Source: Mytilus galloprovincialis
Taxonomy: Eukaryota > Mollusca > Bivalvia > Mytilida > Mytilidae
NCBI RefSeq assembly: GCF_965363235.1
Contig: NC_134844.1
Location: 74,579,497 to 74,643,496, forward strand
Length of the DNA stretch: 64,000 nt
Direction: 5' to 3'
This document shows positions 35,111 to 47,089 of this stretch, in pieces; position 1 is the first letter of the stretch; every line of letters begins with the position of its first letter. The translations under genes and the position numbers were made by a program. The notes beneath the pieces were generated by a model. That model made no database searches and was not told the DNA's origin. It saw only the letters and a program-made list of their open reading frames with translations.

Positions 35111-36971
35111 AGAATAAACAACACGAACCCCACTTTTACTAAATGTTCGCTGAGGCGAGACAAGCTTTTCAGAAGTGTTTATACGTGTACAAAAAGTAAC
35201 AGTTGAAACAAAGACACCAAGACATGTCAATATGAACGAAGATTATCTGTGCTAAATAAACTCATTTAAGTTTCGTTTGATGCTTTCTAAAATTAATTAT
35301 TTTGAAAGTTGCACCACACGCAGTAAACGTAGCCTTAATGCAGCATTCAGAACATGAAAACTTGTCCTTGTTACTCTATGAACGAACTTTTCTGTATTAC
35401 TCCTGGCATATTTGACTATGGAAAGAAATTCGCAATAGTCAGCGCATTTAGTTTTGTAACCTTTAAAATACATGTATATGTTAACATTATACTTAATCAA
35501 TACACCATACATGCAATCTTCTCATTACCTTCATAACAACAGATGTACATGTATTGCTAGGCCGTACAGTCTACATGTATGCATGCTAATTTCAAGCATA
35601 GCTCCATATACAGACATTATAGTGACTTTTTGTTGTGACAACAAAAGAATAAAAAGGTAAGCCATTTCATATTAGTTCGAAGTACACCATTTTTGTCCTT
35701 CGGGAATTTTGACTTGTTTTTGTTTTCTTGGACATTTTTCTAATACGAATTATTTTCATCACTTATTCTATTTTTCCTCTTTTTAACATTGACTCTCTGA
35801 AGTTTCCTCTTACATTAACATACAAAATCAACGTGTGTATGCGTTTATAATAGTTTAAAGGTCACTGTACATTTGTACATGACTAATAAATTCAAGACAG
35901 ATATATTTATTCTTTGGGCAATGCATCAAATGAAAAAGGATGAAAAGTGAAAAATGTTGTTCATAAAAAAAACGTAACATCATTTAATGTGATGTTTCAT
36001 ATGTGTCTTCCTGGTAATTGATAGAATAATTGCGCTTGAACTTCAAAAAATTGCAAACTGCATACGAGTCAGAGCAAGGATTTATACAATACAACTGACA
36101 TTATTTAATGTGCGCCCTCGGTCAGAGTATCAACATTTAACATTTTACGAACAAATATAATAAAAGAAGGTGTGGTATAATTGCAAATGAGACAGCACGA
36201 CACACAAACTAACAACTATAAGTCACCGTACGGTCTTCATAAATGAGCAAGACCCATACCGCATAGTCTGCTATATAAATGGCCCCGAAATGACTATATA
36301 TGAACTGTATTTGATTTACAGGAAATAAGCATTCATTTGTATTACACAAAGTAACTGACATAATTTCTTTTTATAAGATGTTGCTATCAAGAACTATTAT
36401 TATGCTTTTGATATACTTTTTGAATTTGGCCATCTCGATTCCACATTAAAACACAACCCTATTCGATTTTTGATTCTGTACTATTTACATAAATTTAACA
36501 CTTTTTTTTTATTAAATATACGACATTTGTCCGATAAACATAAATACATCTGTCTTGAATTCATTAGTCATGTACAAACTGAACATGAACTGAACTGCTT
36601 TAATCCTTCAGTGGGATAAACAGCCGCAACAACTGTTACATTGTTGTGAGTCTTTCAGATCAACAAGGTCTGTACCTCAAGTTGTCGCGGCGTTCCATTT
36701 TTTTTTTATCAATTTTCTTATCAATTTGAAATTGAATGACTAACCATTTTAAACGTTGAGTAATTTGAATATACTGCACTAATTATATTAACTACAAAAA
36801 CAAATAGTATAGAGAACTATGCAAACATTACTTTTCTTCCTTAATAAAACATAAGTATACATGTACGCATGAAAACAGCATCAACAGAATGATGGATGCC
36901 TCCCTTGTCAACCATTGAGTCGTAAAGCTCTTTTTTAAAGTGTTGAATTGACAGATATTTAAGAATGTCTT
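35111..36971. other. AT-rich spacer
   Basis: No gene is supported. A family B piece lies at 36160-36300. The frames at 35297-35660 are short and without domains. Confidence 0.6.
36160..36300 (+). repeat. Family B repeat, partial
   Basis: Contains AAAGAAGGTGTGGTATAATT, AACAACTATAAGTCACCGTA, CGGTCTTCATAAATGAGCAA and GACCCATACCGCATAGTCTG, matching 11148-11290 with a short internal deletion. Confidence 0.75.
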
Positions 36972-37189
36972 ATGCATAGTGTTTATATTTGTTATGTAGC
37001 AAACATGCTCCTGTCAGCTTTGGTAGTTGTTGTAACAACAAGCTTGGTCCTTGTGCAATGTCATGATTGTAAAGATTATGACTTATCGGCATCTGACCAG
37101 TCTTTTCTAATGAAGCATTATCTTCGTACAACTAGAAAAGAGGAAGGCATTTCAACAGGAAAGCCGGTTGCTTCAGGCATGAACGTTTA
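36972..37189 (+). CDS. Probable signal-peptide exon of the C4-like gene
   Basis: The frame gives, after the Met at 37005, MLLSALVVVVTTSLVLVQCH, a clear signal peptide with a cleavage site after VQC or VQCHDC, then a hydrophilic stretch (KDYDLSASDQ, RTTRKEEGIS). It lies 585 bases upstream of the first C4-like domain exon (37774) on the same strand and would supply the secretion signal that the domain family needs. I could not find a good phase-1 donor to match that exon, so the 3' end of this exon and a possible intermediate exon are unresolved. The frame ends in a stop at 37187-37189. Confidence 0.45.
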
Positions 37190-37773
37190 ATATGTATAAC
37201 CTATGTCAAGAAAATAGATTTAAAAAAGGATAATAAAACAAAACAATACAATACAAGACAAAGCAAGAACGAGAGAAAGAAAACAACAAGAAAAAAACGT
37301 ATACACAATTTTATACAAAAGATTGAAACATAAAATTAATGTAAAAAGAAAAAAATGCACAAAAGATATTGCATCTTTTCAATAATAAAATATATTCTTT
37401 TAGATGATGACATAATGCAGCTGAACAAAACAGCTTTAATTTTATGTTTAAAATTAAAAAAGAAAAGGATCAATTTACAATCAAAGATCACCCACCGATA
37501 CCAATTCCTGCCAAACAAATATTTTTTTGAATATCCACTTTGCTTGTGAGAGGAGGAGAGACATACAAAGTACATGAAGAAATCATCAAAAAAGTGGTAT
37601 TCGTGCTTTATGAATCTGGTTGTGCATGCAATTTCAAATTTAAATAATTTCATTTTAATCAGATCAGCATAATGTATCATAAGCACGTAATTTTGAATTT
37701 TGAGGCGAAATTAATGATATATTTTGCAAATCAAAACACTTAACTATAACTGTTTATTTACGTACATTTGTAG

Positions 37774-37836
37774 GTGTAACATATATACGTTGGGGTAAGA
37801 AAGGATGTCCGAAAGGAGTAGATATGGTTTATACAG
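37774..37836 (+). CDS. C4-like secreted protein, domain exon 1
   Basis: A 63-base exon between a TTTGTAG acceptor and a CAG|GTAAGC donor, phase 1 at both ends. It codes for (G)VTYIRWGKKGCPKGVDMVYT, the first strand of the module found in proteins annotated as 'short-chain collagen C4-like' in molluscs (the usual start is YVRWGRTTCP..ELVYEGY). The first Cys and the RWG motif are present. It is too short to have been found as an open frame; the call rests on motif, phase and position. Confidence 0.75.
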
Positions 37837-38615
37837 GTAAGCAAAAGAAAATAAATACATAATATACAGTTCTGATACAGGACCTATTTTCACATCTTTG
37901 TTAATCCATTGGGAAAATTGGGCTGCTAAAAGTATCAAGATTAATTTATTTTAACTAGCCATAATTTGTGTAAAAAAAAACGAGACAATAAACACTCGTT
38001 CATTTTGATTCTTAAAACGTCAAGCTGTAGATTAAACATGTAATCATGACCATTTTGATCTCGTTTTTATGAGGAAGGGGTCACTTGGTGATAGGTGGCA
38101 TGGGTGACCCATTAGAACATGTCACTTTTTAAAGTTTTATAATATGTCATAAAGTCAAAAAATAAGATAAAATATATGACAAGGTAGACTGAATCATAAG
38201 CAACTGACAAATATTTTATGTCGATTTTTATTTCTAACATGAGACTACGACAGTTGAAAATGCATGTCGAGATATTTGTCAAATATATGTATCTGCCCTT
38301 GAAAGTAAGATTGCAAAAGGTATATCTTTTGTGAAAAAATAAATGATAGGGTATGCATTTGTGTTTTTAAAAATGTTTTGAAAGAATTATATATGTACTT
38401 AATCTCTAAATTGTTTACCCCCCCCACTACATAATGTACAACACGTTTGTATTGTTAACCGCCTCAACCCCCCTTTTTCTACCGTTCACCAAGTCTTTAC
38501 TAAATTCATATATACAAAATTAATGTCAATGTTACACTACAATAGTACTGAATTATTTCGATGTTTTGTACTTTTCTTTTCATAATGAAAAATTGAACAC
38601 ATTTCTGTAACGTAG

Positions 38616-38852
38616 GGCAGGTTGGCGGAAATTACCATGGAAACAAAGCTGGAGGTGTCAACTATCTATGTCTACCAAATGACCCGGAAAATGGAGAGTC
38701 ACAGAAAACTGAAAACGACCAATTATATGGTGCGGAATATGAGTTTGGTTCATCATACAAACCATCAGGAATGAAATCGGATATGCAAGAAAAAGAAGTA
38801 CCATGCGCTGTTTGTTTCCAAAGAAGAAGATCGGTTCATGTGATGATTCCAG
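38616..38852 (+). CDS. C4-like secreted protein, domain exon 2
   Basis: A 237-base exon (79 codons) after a GTAACGTAG acceptor and before CCAG|GTATAG, phase 1 at both ends. It codes for GGVNYLCLPNDPENGE, LYGAEYEFGSSYKPSG, EKEVPCAVCFQRRRSV and HVMIPG. These are the core motifs of the family (NYLCLP-DP, YGAEYE, DVPCAVC, R-S-V-MIP). Such domains occur at the C-terminus of sponge short-chain collagens and, without a collagen part, in many secreted mollusc proteins; the molecular role is not established. No Gly-X-Y repeats are seen here. Confidence 0.85.
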
Positions 38853-39270
38853 GTATAGTTGGATTATTTATTTTGCAGTTGATATTATTAGATTTTATTG
38901 TTATTTCTTGTCTAATTTTGTTTTGCAGTGCATCATATGTTTGTGTTTTTTTACCATTTTAAAATAGTCTAAATACGATTTAGATAAATAAGTTTATCAA
39001 TGCTCACCACTTTAACATAAAACAGACAAAAAAAAATACAACAAAACAAAATCAAAAACTAGAAGTTACTGTACCTGTTGATTAGTGTTATCAGTAACAC
39101 AAAAAGTTAAAGCTCCAACTTGAATAAATTTTGATAATCAAAATAATTGATAAATTAAAGAAAATTAGTCATTTACATGTGTGAACGAAGCAAAGCAGTG
39201 TTTAAAAAATCAGACGAAGAAATATCTGGCAAAAACGAACTTATAGCAAACACAATTGTTGTCATTACAG

Positions 39271-39509
39271 GAAGGCAAACATGCTACAAGGGCTGGACAT
39301 CGGAATACAGTGGTTATCTTATGACGGATTATAAAAGTTACAGCAGTAAGGAGTATGCATGTGTTGACAAAGATGCCGAACCTCTCGACAATAAAACTGG
39401 AGACGAAAACGGGGCTTTATTCTATGGAATCAGAACCAAATGTGGCAGTTTGAGGTGTCCTCCATACAAAGATGCTACAGATGTACGATGTGTTGTTTGT
39501 ACAAAATAG
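39271..39509 (+). CDS. C4-like secreted protein, last exon
   Basis: Starts after ATTACAG in phase 1 and ends at TAG. It codes for GRQTCYKGWTSEYSGYLM, YACVDKDAEPLDNKTG, NGALFYGIRTKCGSLRCPPY and VRCVVCTK. The family pattern is KTCY-GWTLEYSGYLM, VCVD-DPE, NGALFYHVE-RCGSLPCPPY and CVVC. All Cys of the pattern are present, so the module looks complete. A polyadenylation signal AATAAA at 39512-39517 overlaps the region just past the stop. Together the three exons make ~180 residues, a full-length module, with all introns in phase 1. Confidence 0.88.
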
Positions 39510-39511
39510 TT

Positions 39512-39517
39512 AATAAA
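39512..39517 (+). terminator. Polyadenylation signal of the C4-like gene
   Basis: Canonical AATAAA two bases after the TAG stop of the last exon. If used, the 3' untranslated region is very short. Confidence 0.5.
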
Positions 39518-39879
39518 ATCACATAAACATATTAAATGTTTTCTTTTTATTTTAAACATTATACTGTTAGTATAAGACGATTGGTGAACACCATGACCAA
39601 CTTTGAAGTCAATACAACTGGATGTTTCAAAGAAGGGCAACTTTGCTGTAGTTGATATTTAATTCTGAGTACAAGTTGTTTAGGAATGATTCTTAATTTA
39701 CTTTTGTATTCAATGGTCATTTATTATTCAACGACTATTTACACGATATTCTTTGGTTATTTACAAATCCCCATCTTTAGGTTGGAAAATATCTCAGAAA
39801 AAAATAAACAAGAAAATAATGTGCACATTAAAAAGCTAAAAAACAACCTACCTGTTTATCAATGCAAAGTACAGCATCA

Positions 39880-40190
39880 TTTAAAATTGAGGATGGAAAC
39901 GGGGAGTGTGTAAAAGAGACAACAACCGGACCATAAAAAAAAAACAACAGAAGGCCACCAACAGGTCTTCAATGTAGCGAGAAATTCCTGCTCCCGGAGG
40001 CTTCCTTCACCTGGCCCGTAAACAAATATATACTAGTTCAGTGGTATTGAACGCCATTCTAATTTCCAAATTGTTCACAAGAAACTAAAATTAAAATAAA
40101 ACAAGACTTGAGACAGGTGCAACAATACAGCGGTGGTTAAATATGCTTGTGAGATCTCAACCCTCCCCCTAAACCTCTAGTCAATGTAAA
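39880..40190 (-). mobile_element. Penelope-like element 3' end, fragment
   Basis: Mirror of the PLE 3' untranslated end: AAAATTGAGGATGGAAACGG, GAGACAACAACCGGACCATA, GAAATTCCTGCTCCCGGAGG, TGAGATCTCAACCCTCCCCC and CCTCTAGTCAATGTAAAAAA. It is the most diverged of the tail fragments and has no coding content. Confidence 0.8.
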
Positions 40191-42180
40191 AAAATAACGC
40201 ATTTGTCTCTTCATATGACGTAATTGATCATGCACATCATCCAATAAATCTCAATCGAGTTGTGTTCCAACAACACAGATATACAAAAATGCACTCATCA
40301 AGTTTCAAAATGTAAACATGCAAACAAAAATACAAGAGAGAAAATGTATTTCCTTTTTTAGTTAGAGATCTTTGATTTCAAGTAAACCTATAAATATCAA
40401 CAGTTCTTAAGGTGTTATTTGAATATTTGTTGAATTGAAATATAATATTGCAAATATATTCTCAAATGCAGACAACTTTAGCATTTGATAATTCATTGAT
40501 AACATTCTGGCGTATCACAAACAAACAACTTGTTACGTCTCTTTTCATTGGCCGAAAGATTTAAATACAACAACAATGTAGTCAGTGTGCACGTGAATTG
40601 ACAGAGGTGACCAACAATGGAATTTACTATGTTACTACGAACGTAAACACAATAATTTGTATAGTTTACAAACCATTGGTCAAAAGAATTAAATAAATGT
40701 TTTGTTAACTTCAAATAGTGGGGTCGAAATATTATACTGATATTTTGTTTTAAGTAATATTCTAAGTTCTTTATGGATGCAGCAACTCAATTATCTTGTA
40801 CCAATTATCTTGTACCCGTGATGATGAGAAATATAAGGATAACATAAAATACATGTGCCGCTTTTATACGGATGAATATATGAACCACTTTTAATTTCTT
40901 TCATACTGACGATAGGTTATAATCCTAACAATGTCGTAGTCACTTATAATACATGTAAGTATCTCATAATACTGATCCGTTACAATAATTAATGAGGGGG
41001 TGCACTGACATTCCTCTTTTATTATTTTCATGCTATAAAACATACACACAGTAGCTATAAGCGTACCATAAACGGAGAAAATTGTCCCCCAAAGATAGAA
41101 ACAAAATAACTTTAAACGTATCATTTGTGCACCTGAATGAATTTAGTGAAGGCATGTTGTTGTAATAAATTGAAATGTTACATCGGCGAAAATTATTTCT
41201 TTTGCATGTGTGGAACTAATTACATAAAAATGAACGATCCATTCAAATAGTATCCCACTCCCAGGGTAGTTCCCCAGATGAAAAGGACAAGTGCGTGAAC
41301 TGTTTACATTCCTTCTCTCACCTAATCTTCCTATGCCGGTATAAAATATTTGACAAGCAGTTGCATCCAAACTGCACACATTAGTTCCACATCACGATAT
41401 GACGAAGAGACTTAAATCGGCGTACTTTTTTGGTAAAACGCATTTGTCTGTCTTGGCAGCCGACCGAGTCGTCCATATTTGTTTACCATAACTTTTGTTT
41501 CCGGATTTTCAAAGTTGGACAATTCATAGAAAAAATGAGCATTTACTCTATAGTTAATGGAAATATTCTTTAATTAAGCCTTTCTGATATTCTTATCATC
41601 ATTTTAAAATCAATAACTTTATACTTTCGCTTACTAGGCAGAAAATACCGAGGTGTTGAAAAATTTGACACCTCGGTAATCTCCGGAAAATTTTCCTTAA
41701 ACCTTTATTATGGGTCGGATACCTTAATTTGTATTGAATACACATAAATTTTATAAGTATCCATTGAAAACATGAATTTAAAAGAAGCGATTAGGAATTT
41801 TAGATTGCACTATATATGTGCGCGGACATATATTTTTTATACCTCGGATATCATTCCAAAACTAATTATTTTCTTATTCTTGCCCTCAAACGCAAATAAA
41901 GTATTTATGAACAAAAACTCAAACACTTATTAATGTTAACTTTTACCGCGACTGACCAGTCCGTGCTATCATACAAAGAACTTTAAACTCTTAACTTTGT
42001 TAAGGTGACTCATTGTTATGCTAAAATAATTTAAATATTATTGTAAACATAAACACATGTTCCCAACATAACAACAAAGCCATGTGCTATCGATAGTTAA
42101 TAAATACATTTATATATGCATATATCCTTGTATGAATATTCAAATTAGGCGGAAAATTAGGCGATGGCAATACACCCGAG
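40191..42180. other. AT-rich spacer
   Basis: No gene is supported. Minus-strand frames at 40493-40714, 40891-41124 and 41143-41379 are short; the second starts with a hydrophobic segment (LKLFCFYLWGTIFSVYGTLI) but has no recognisable family. A small hairpin at 41648-41682 has arms TACCGAGGTGT and ACACCTCGGTA. Confidence 0.5.
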
Positions 42181-42199
42181 GTCCTGACGGTCCTCTGAT

Positions 42200-42400
42200 G
42201 TAATAACAATGATAGTCTATTTGTGGGGTCAATACAGGATATATTGACCCAAACAGTTTATGGACCTCGGACTTCGTCTTCATTCAATATACTTCTTTTT
42301 GGTAAATACAGGATATATTGACCAAAATAAGTAGATCGACCGCGGACTTCGTCCTCAGTCAATATATCTTTGTATCGACCTCAAACAAAGGCTATCATTG
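42200..42400. repeat. Hairpin array with TATTGACC words
   Basis: Two consecutive foldbacks: AATACAGGATATATTGACCC and AATACAGGATATATTGACCA are each followed by GACTTCGTCTTCATTCAATA or GACTTCGTCCTCAGTCAATA. Related stretches occur at 45235-45335 and 45780-45920. The AGGATATATTGAC and GTCAATATATCTT words are inverted with respect to each other. Non-coding. Confidence 0.75.
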
Positions 42401-42919
42401 TATAAAATTTAGAAAAAATAGTAACTGATCGACGCACTGCGGGATAAAAACAGATACATGTTCATTTATATTTAGAAATCCATTAAATGACTTGAATTAC
42501 TCTGATTTTATCTATTTTATGTACATTTGTATCTTATTATTTGTTTCTTAATTTTGTACACTTTTTAACTGCAGTTGTAATACATTTTTGTTTAATTGTG
42601 ATGTGTTTTATATTAGCATAAGTAGCATTGATTTTGAAAGTACTTTGGTTTTTATATTTTATCATTCCTAATTATGTATGACCAATTTATTGATTGTGAA
42701 AGTAGGTAGGTCACCGGAATTTTTGTTTTGATTGTTGTTTAATTATTTTTAAATATAGATTTTGTCAGAAGTTGAAAAGGTAAAACATAAATGTAGTCTT
42801 CTCTATAAATAAACAGATGATCGGTCGAACTTGGTTAAATACCATTTTTCTGAATATGGTATTATTCATACACACTTAGGTGTTTTCTATTTATAAGAAA
42901 ATAAAGGTTACAAAGAATC

Positions 42920-42977
42920 ATGGCGAAAAACATAAACTGTTGTTTTGCATTCATGTGGATTATTTTATTTGGACAAG
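42920..42977 (+). pseudogene. Duplicate signal-peptide exon with lost donor
   Basis: Codes for MAKNINCCFAFMWIILFGQ, identical in protein to the exon at 46451-46508. The DNA differs from that exon at only two bases. The donor there is CAAG|GTAAGT; here it reads CAAGATAATT, so the obligatory GT is AT. The context does not match the AT-AC intron consensus (ATATCC). Unless another donor is used, this exon cannot be spliced; reading on gives a stop after about 17 more residues (..DNLLFGTYLDRKTKTNF). It was probably copied by the ~3.5-kb tandem duplication and then lost function, although a single-allele change or assembly error is possible. Confidence 0.75.
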
Positions 42978-45234
42978 ATAATTTACTATTTGGAACATAC
43001 TTAGATCGAAAGACAAAGACAAATTTTTAGGTTTTTTTCTGTCTTTCTAACACAAATTATATAATCAAAAGTTCTCAAACTACCACAATTTGTAAAAAAA
43101 ACACAAAAACGACATCCGTTTTAGCTTTCAACATCCACGAATCACTACGAGGTTCCTAATCGTGACATATCAAAATGATATACTATAAATTTTATGCGAT
43201 TATAACTGTTATTTACTTCCATGAAGGGTCGACCATTCAATACAAATGGAACTTCCCTAATCTTATTAGCATTGAATCTTAGCTCATTTTCTTATGCTTG
43301 GTCGCTGCTTGGCAGCTTACGAGAGTTTGGTTTGTTAAAGAAAACTCAGCTGCAGAAGACTGCGTAACAGGAGCATATTATGCACAATATAAGTAACAAT
43401 ATAGTTCATAAGACAAACAGTATACATTTTTAATAATACATCTTCAGAAATTAATCTGTGTGTATTACAGCTTTAAATTACACAAGCATCTTCTCTACCT
43501 TTAGTATAAAAATTGACAGCTTAGACAGCACATTTCTATTACAATATTTAAGCATGCCAAGTACTTTTTTTTATTTGGATATTTTTTAAAATATCGAGGT
43601 ATGCACGTCCGCCTTGAATCATCAATTTCACAATAAATACATTTTCATATATAGTGGTATACATACCCAAAACTAGCGTTACAAAGAGGACAAATTATCT
43701 CATTTCGTGGTACATTTCTCTATCTTGCTGTTTCGATGAGAAACTTTAATACCCTTAATTTACATGTATTTACTCCATGACCCCGCCTTAATTTAAACAG
43801 ATATGGTTCTAAGCAAACCTCTTCTTTAAAGTGTAAATACCCGCCCCCTTTTGAAGAGTTGTTTATATCAGACAAACATCAAAGTACTGTAGTACTGAAC
43901 ACCGGATGACCGCAAGATCTAGTGGGTGGTCACAATTAACATGTCTAAACCTGAAGGGGAGGTTAGTGTATTTTTTTGTTTATTCTGAGAAAAGTTCGTG
44001 CGTGGATGATAGATAAATGACAGGGAATTCAATCTCATCTTGTTAACTATTATATTACAGTGATACAAATCAGTATATTTTGGTTTGTTATCAGATGAGG
44101 GTAGTAATGCCCTTCACCATCAGGTTCAAACGTTCATATTTTTTACATCGTTAGCGTCATATTGGTTGAAATGTTACCGTGATTCATAAAAATATCCTCA
44201 TTGTGATTCGTCAGCGGCTTCAAATTATTATCGTCAACATTTTATCGTCATGCACCAATAATGACCGTTAACGTCATTCGGCAAGAATAATCACAAATAG
44301 GCGACAGCAAAACATCGGAATGCCCTCACTGTCATCCGATAAAAGAAAGAGCGAGTGCGGAATTAAATTTTAATTAGACTGTCCGTCCACACAAAAAAAC
44401 ATTTTAAAATTCAGTTTCTTTATTCTGACACTGAAATTTTAGTTATTGACCAAACAAGTCGATTTATAAGATTTAATCTGCACTGGTCGGATGACCCTAT
44501 TCAAACCAACAGACGTGGAAGTTCGGATTAAAGGGTCATCCCGATTTGATTTGCCAATAACTGCTTTAACACATGACGTCATCAATTTACGTCAATATTT
44601 TGGAAATATGCGGACGATATTCCGCAATCCACGGCTCCTAGGAAACTTTCCTGTAAGGCAAAGAAAGGGGAAATACGTTTTTATGTAGTTAAAGATTGAT
44701 AAGTATTAACATTAAATCATTACTATTTCGTTATATTTAGGCTTTTTATTACATGATTTGGAGAATTGGAATTCGATGTTTAAAAGTGGTGTTAAAACGC
44801 CAACATTCAATCAATCATTTCTTGGACATAAATTAGGCCGATAGTTTTTTTGTGTGAAAAAGTTTATAAAGAATAGAGAAAAATGCATTAAAAATGTAGA
44901 ACATGGAATTGGAAACTGAACTGGAGGACCCTCATTCAAACTATTTCGTACATTATGTGTTTAGGCTTTTGAAAAAGTACAGATAATGCCCTAGAATGTT
45001 AGATAGCATATTCAATTTGTCCATTATTGAAGAAATTATATTGAGCTTTCTGATATTATAAAGCACACTGTTTCTATTTTGCATCAGTCAACGTTGTGGA
45101 ATATGGAAGTAAATGAAATAACAATTAATATGTTGTTTTTGTCTAGGATACAATAGATAGTATCTATGAAATTCTAACAATATCAAATGACGATTTTGAT
45201 ACAAATATGTTCGGAAATTCATAATGTGACAATT

Positions 45235-45920
45235 ATAGTTTATTTATGAGTTCAATACAGAATATATTGCCCAAAGAAGTATATCAACCTCGGACTTCGT
45301 CCTCAGTCAATGTACTTCTTTTTGGACAATTTGTCCTTACATTATTAATTCGTATATTTTAATAAATTTTATTCGTTTAGGAATAGTCATATGTTTAACT
45401 ATATTTTGAAAGGTAGAGAGAAACGGAGGATAGGAAAAAGCATATTGCACGGTTAATTTTAGAATATCTTAAATCCGATATACTTTGTGACGTCATTTAA
45501 TGAATTTCTGGATATTGTTAAACGAATTGCCTTTTGATTTTTGATTTTCCTTTTTGAATTTTCCTCGGAGTTCAGTATTTTTGTGTTTTTACTTTTTGAT
45601 CGATTATTTGACGAAAAAAAATTTCAAATACATAAGATGTCAAACAAACAAACAAAAATGAAATAACAACTAACATTTTTTTATTGTCAAGGAGACAACA
45701 TGATATCTATAAAACTCCTACAAAATCAAATGACGATTTTGATACAAATATGGTCGGAAATTATTAATATAACAAATATAGCCTTTGTATGAGTCAATAC
45801 AGGATATATCTATCCAAAGAAGTATATCGATCTCGCACTTCGTCCTCAGTCAACATACTTCTTTCTGGTTAATATATCTTTGTATCGACCTCATTCGAAG
45901 GCTGAATTTGTATAGTATCG
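45235..45920. repeat. Hairpin array copies at the head of the second duplication unit
   Basis: Two further members of the array: 45235-45335 (AATACAGAATATATTGCCCA, GACTTCGTCCTCAGTCAATG) and 45780-45900 (AATACAGGATATATCTATCC, CACTTCGTCCTCAGTCAACA). Both contain CAAATGACGATTTTGATACA just upstream (45185 and 45728), so this part is itself duplicated locally. Confidence 0.7.
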
Positions 45921-46450
45921 ACCTTAAACACAAGCTATAATTGTATGATATTTTAGAAACATATCAACTGATTGACGCACTGGGATAACACATATATGTA
46001 CATGCATTGAATGACTTGTTTACTTTCAATTTATCTATTTTTTGTACATGCATATCTAATTACTTGTTTCTTATTTCTTTACACTTTTTACCTGCAGTTG
46101 TAACACATTTTTGTTTGATTGTTGTGTGTTTTATGTTTAATATAATGGCATAAGTGGAATTGATTTTGAAAGTATTTTGGTTTTTCTATTTCATCATTTC
46201 TAATTATGGTTGACCAATTTATTGATTGTCAAAATAATTATGTCACCTGAATTTTCGTTTTAATTGTTACTTAATATATAAATATAGATAGATGTTGGCA
46301 TAAATTGAAAACGTAAACAGCAATGCTGTCTGCTCTTTAAACTAGCGAATGATCGATCAAACTTTGTTAAATACCATTTTCTGAATATGACATGATTCAT
46401 ACAAACTTATGTGTATTTTATTTGTAAGAAAATATAGGTTACAAAGAATC

Positions 46451-46508
46451 ATGGCGAAAAATATAAACTGTTGTTTTGCATTTATGTGGATTATTTTATT
46501 TGGACAAG
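46451..46508 (+). CDS. Ig-domain protein, exon 1 (signal peptide)
   Basis: A 58-base coding exon: MAKNINCCFAFMWIILFGQ plus the first base of a Gly codon. It has a short N-region, a hydrophobic core (CCFAFMWIILF) and a GQG end, as in a signal peptide. The donor is perfect (CAAG|GTAAGT). The phase (1) and the last base fit the acceptor at 57572, giving GQGYSDLQ. This call is based on motif and phase, since the next exon is 11 kb away. An earlier non-coding exon may exist. The start is chosen at the only Met with an AATC-ATGG context. Confidence 0.65.
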
Positions 46509-47089
46509 GTAAGTTACTATTTGGAACACACTCAGATTGAAAAACAAAGACACATTAGATTTCTTTTTCTGTTTTCTAACACAAAAGATATAATATAAAG
46601 TTCTCAAATATAACAAAAACATAAATGCGATATCAGTATTAGATTTCAACATACAAAACGAAATAGTCCAGAATACACAATAGTGTCGCGATAAATTGCT
46701 AAATAAATTCATTTAATGTAAAATACCGTCATGTATCAAATAGTATTTTTTTTTGACACCGTTAAGGTCAAACTGGTTACAATTTTACCGAGAATCATCA
46801 AAACCAGTCGATTTGTTTAATCGTCTAAATGAAAATGTATATTTTATCGTCATGAACCAAAAATAACTATGGACGTCATCGGCAAAAAATGTCACCATTA
46901 TTCGCCATGATGGTACCCCCGTCACTACCTATAATATATATTATATTAATATATTACAGTTGCTTGTACAATGTTGTATATACAATTTTCATCCATTTGT
47001 ATAGCATTCTATTCTACTATTTTAATTATAGTGAAGTGCATGGTGGACACTCTTCTATAATAATTATTTTTTTCTGATAGATTTGATTT

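Larger units (their letters stand above)
42180..44700 (+). repeat. Tandem duplication, upstream unit
   Basis: This unit corresponds to about 45,750-47,960, offset by roughly 3.5 kb. Aligned words are, in order: the hairpin array with GACTTCGTC-TCA-TCAATATA; TAACTGATCGACGCACTG against CAACTGATTGACGCACTG; ATTTATTGATTGTGAAAGTA against ATTTATTGATTGTCAAAATA; the signal-peptide exon; and near 44410 CAGTTTCTTTATTCTGACAC against CAGTTTCTTAATTCTGACAC at 47840. Divergence is moderate, with several gaps. The unit therefore holds a promoter-proximal region, a first exon and the start of an intron of the Ig-domain gene. Confidence 0.75.

Noticed and set aside
38771-38962. 63-aa frame ending in a hydrophobic segment
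   Set aside because: It is the second C4-like exon read through its donor into the intron; the hydrophobic part is intron translation.
40891-41379. Possible small secreted peptide genes on the minus strand
   Set aside because: The frame at 40891-41124 begins with a hydrophobic segment, but the Cys pattern fits no mussel antimicrobial peptide family I know, and no splice sites or polyadenylation signal support it.
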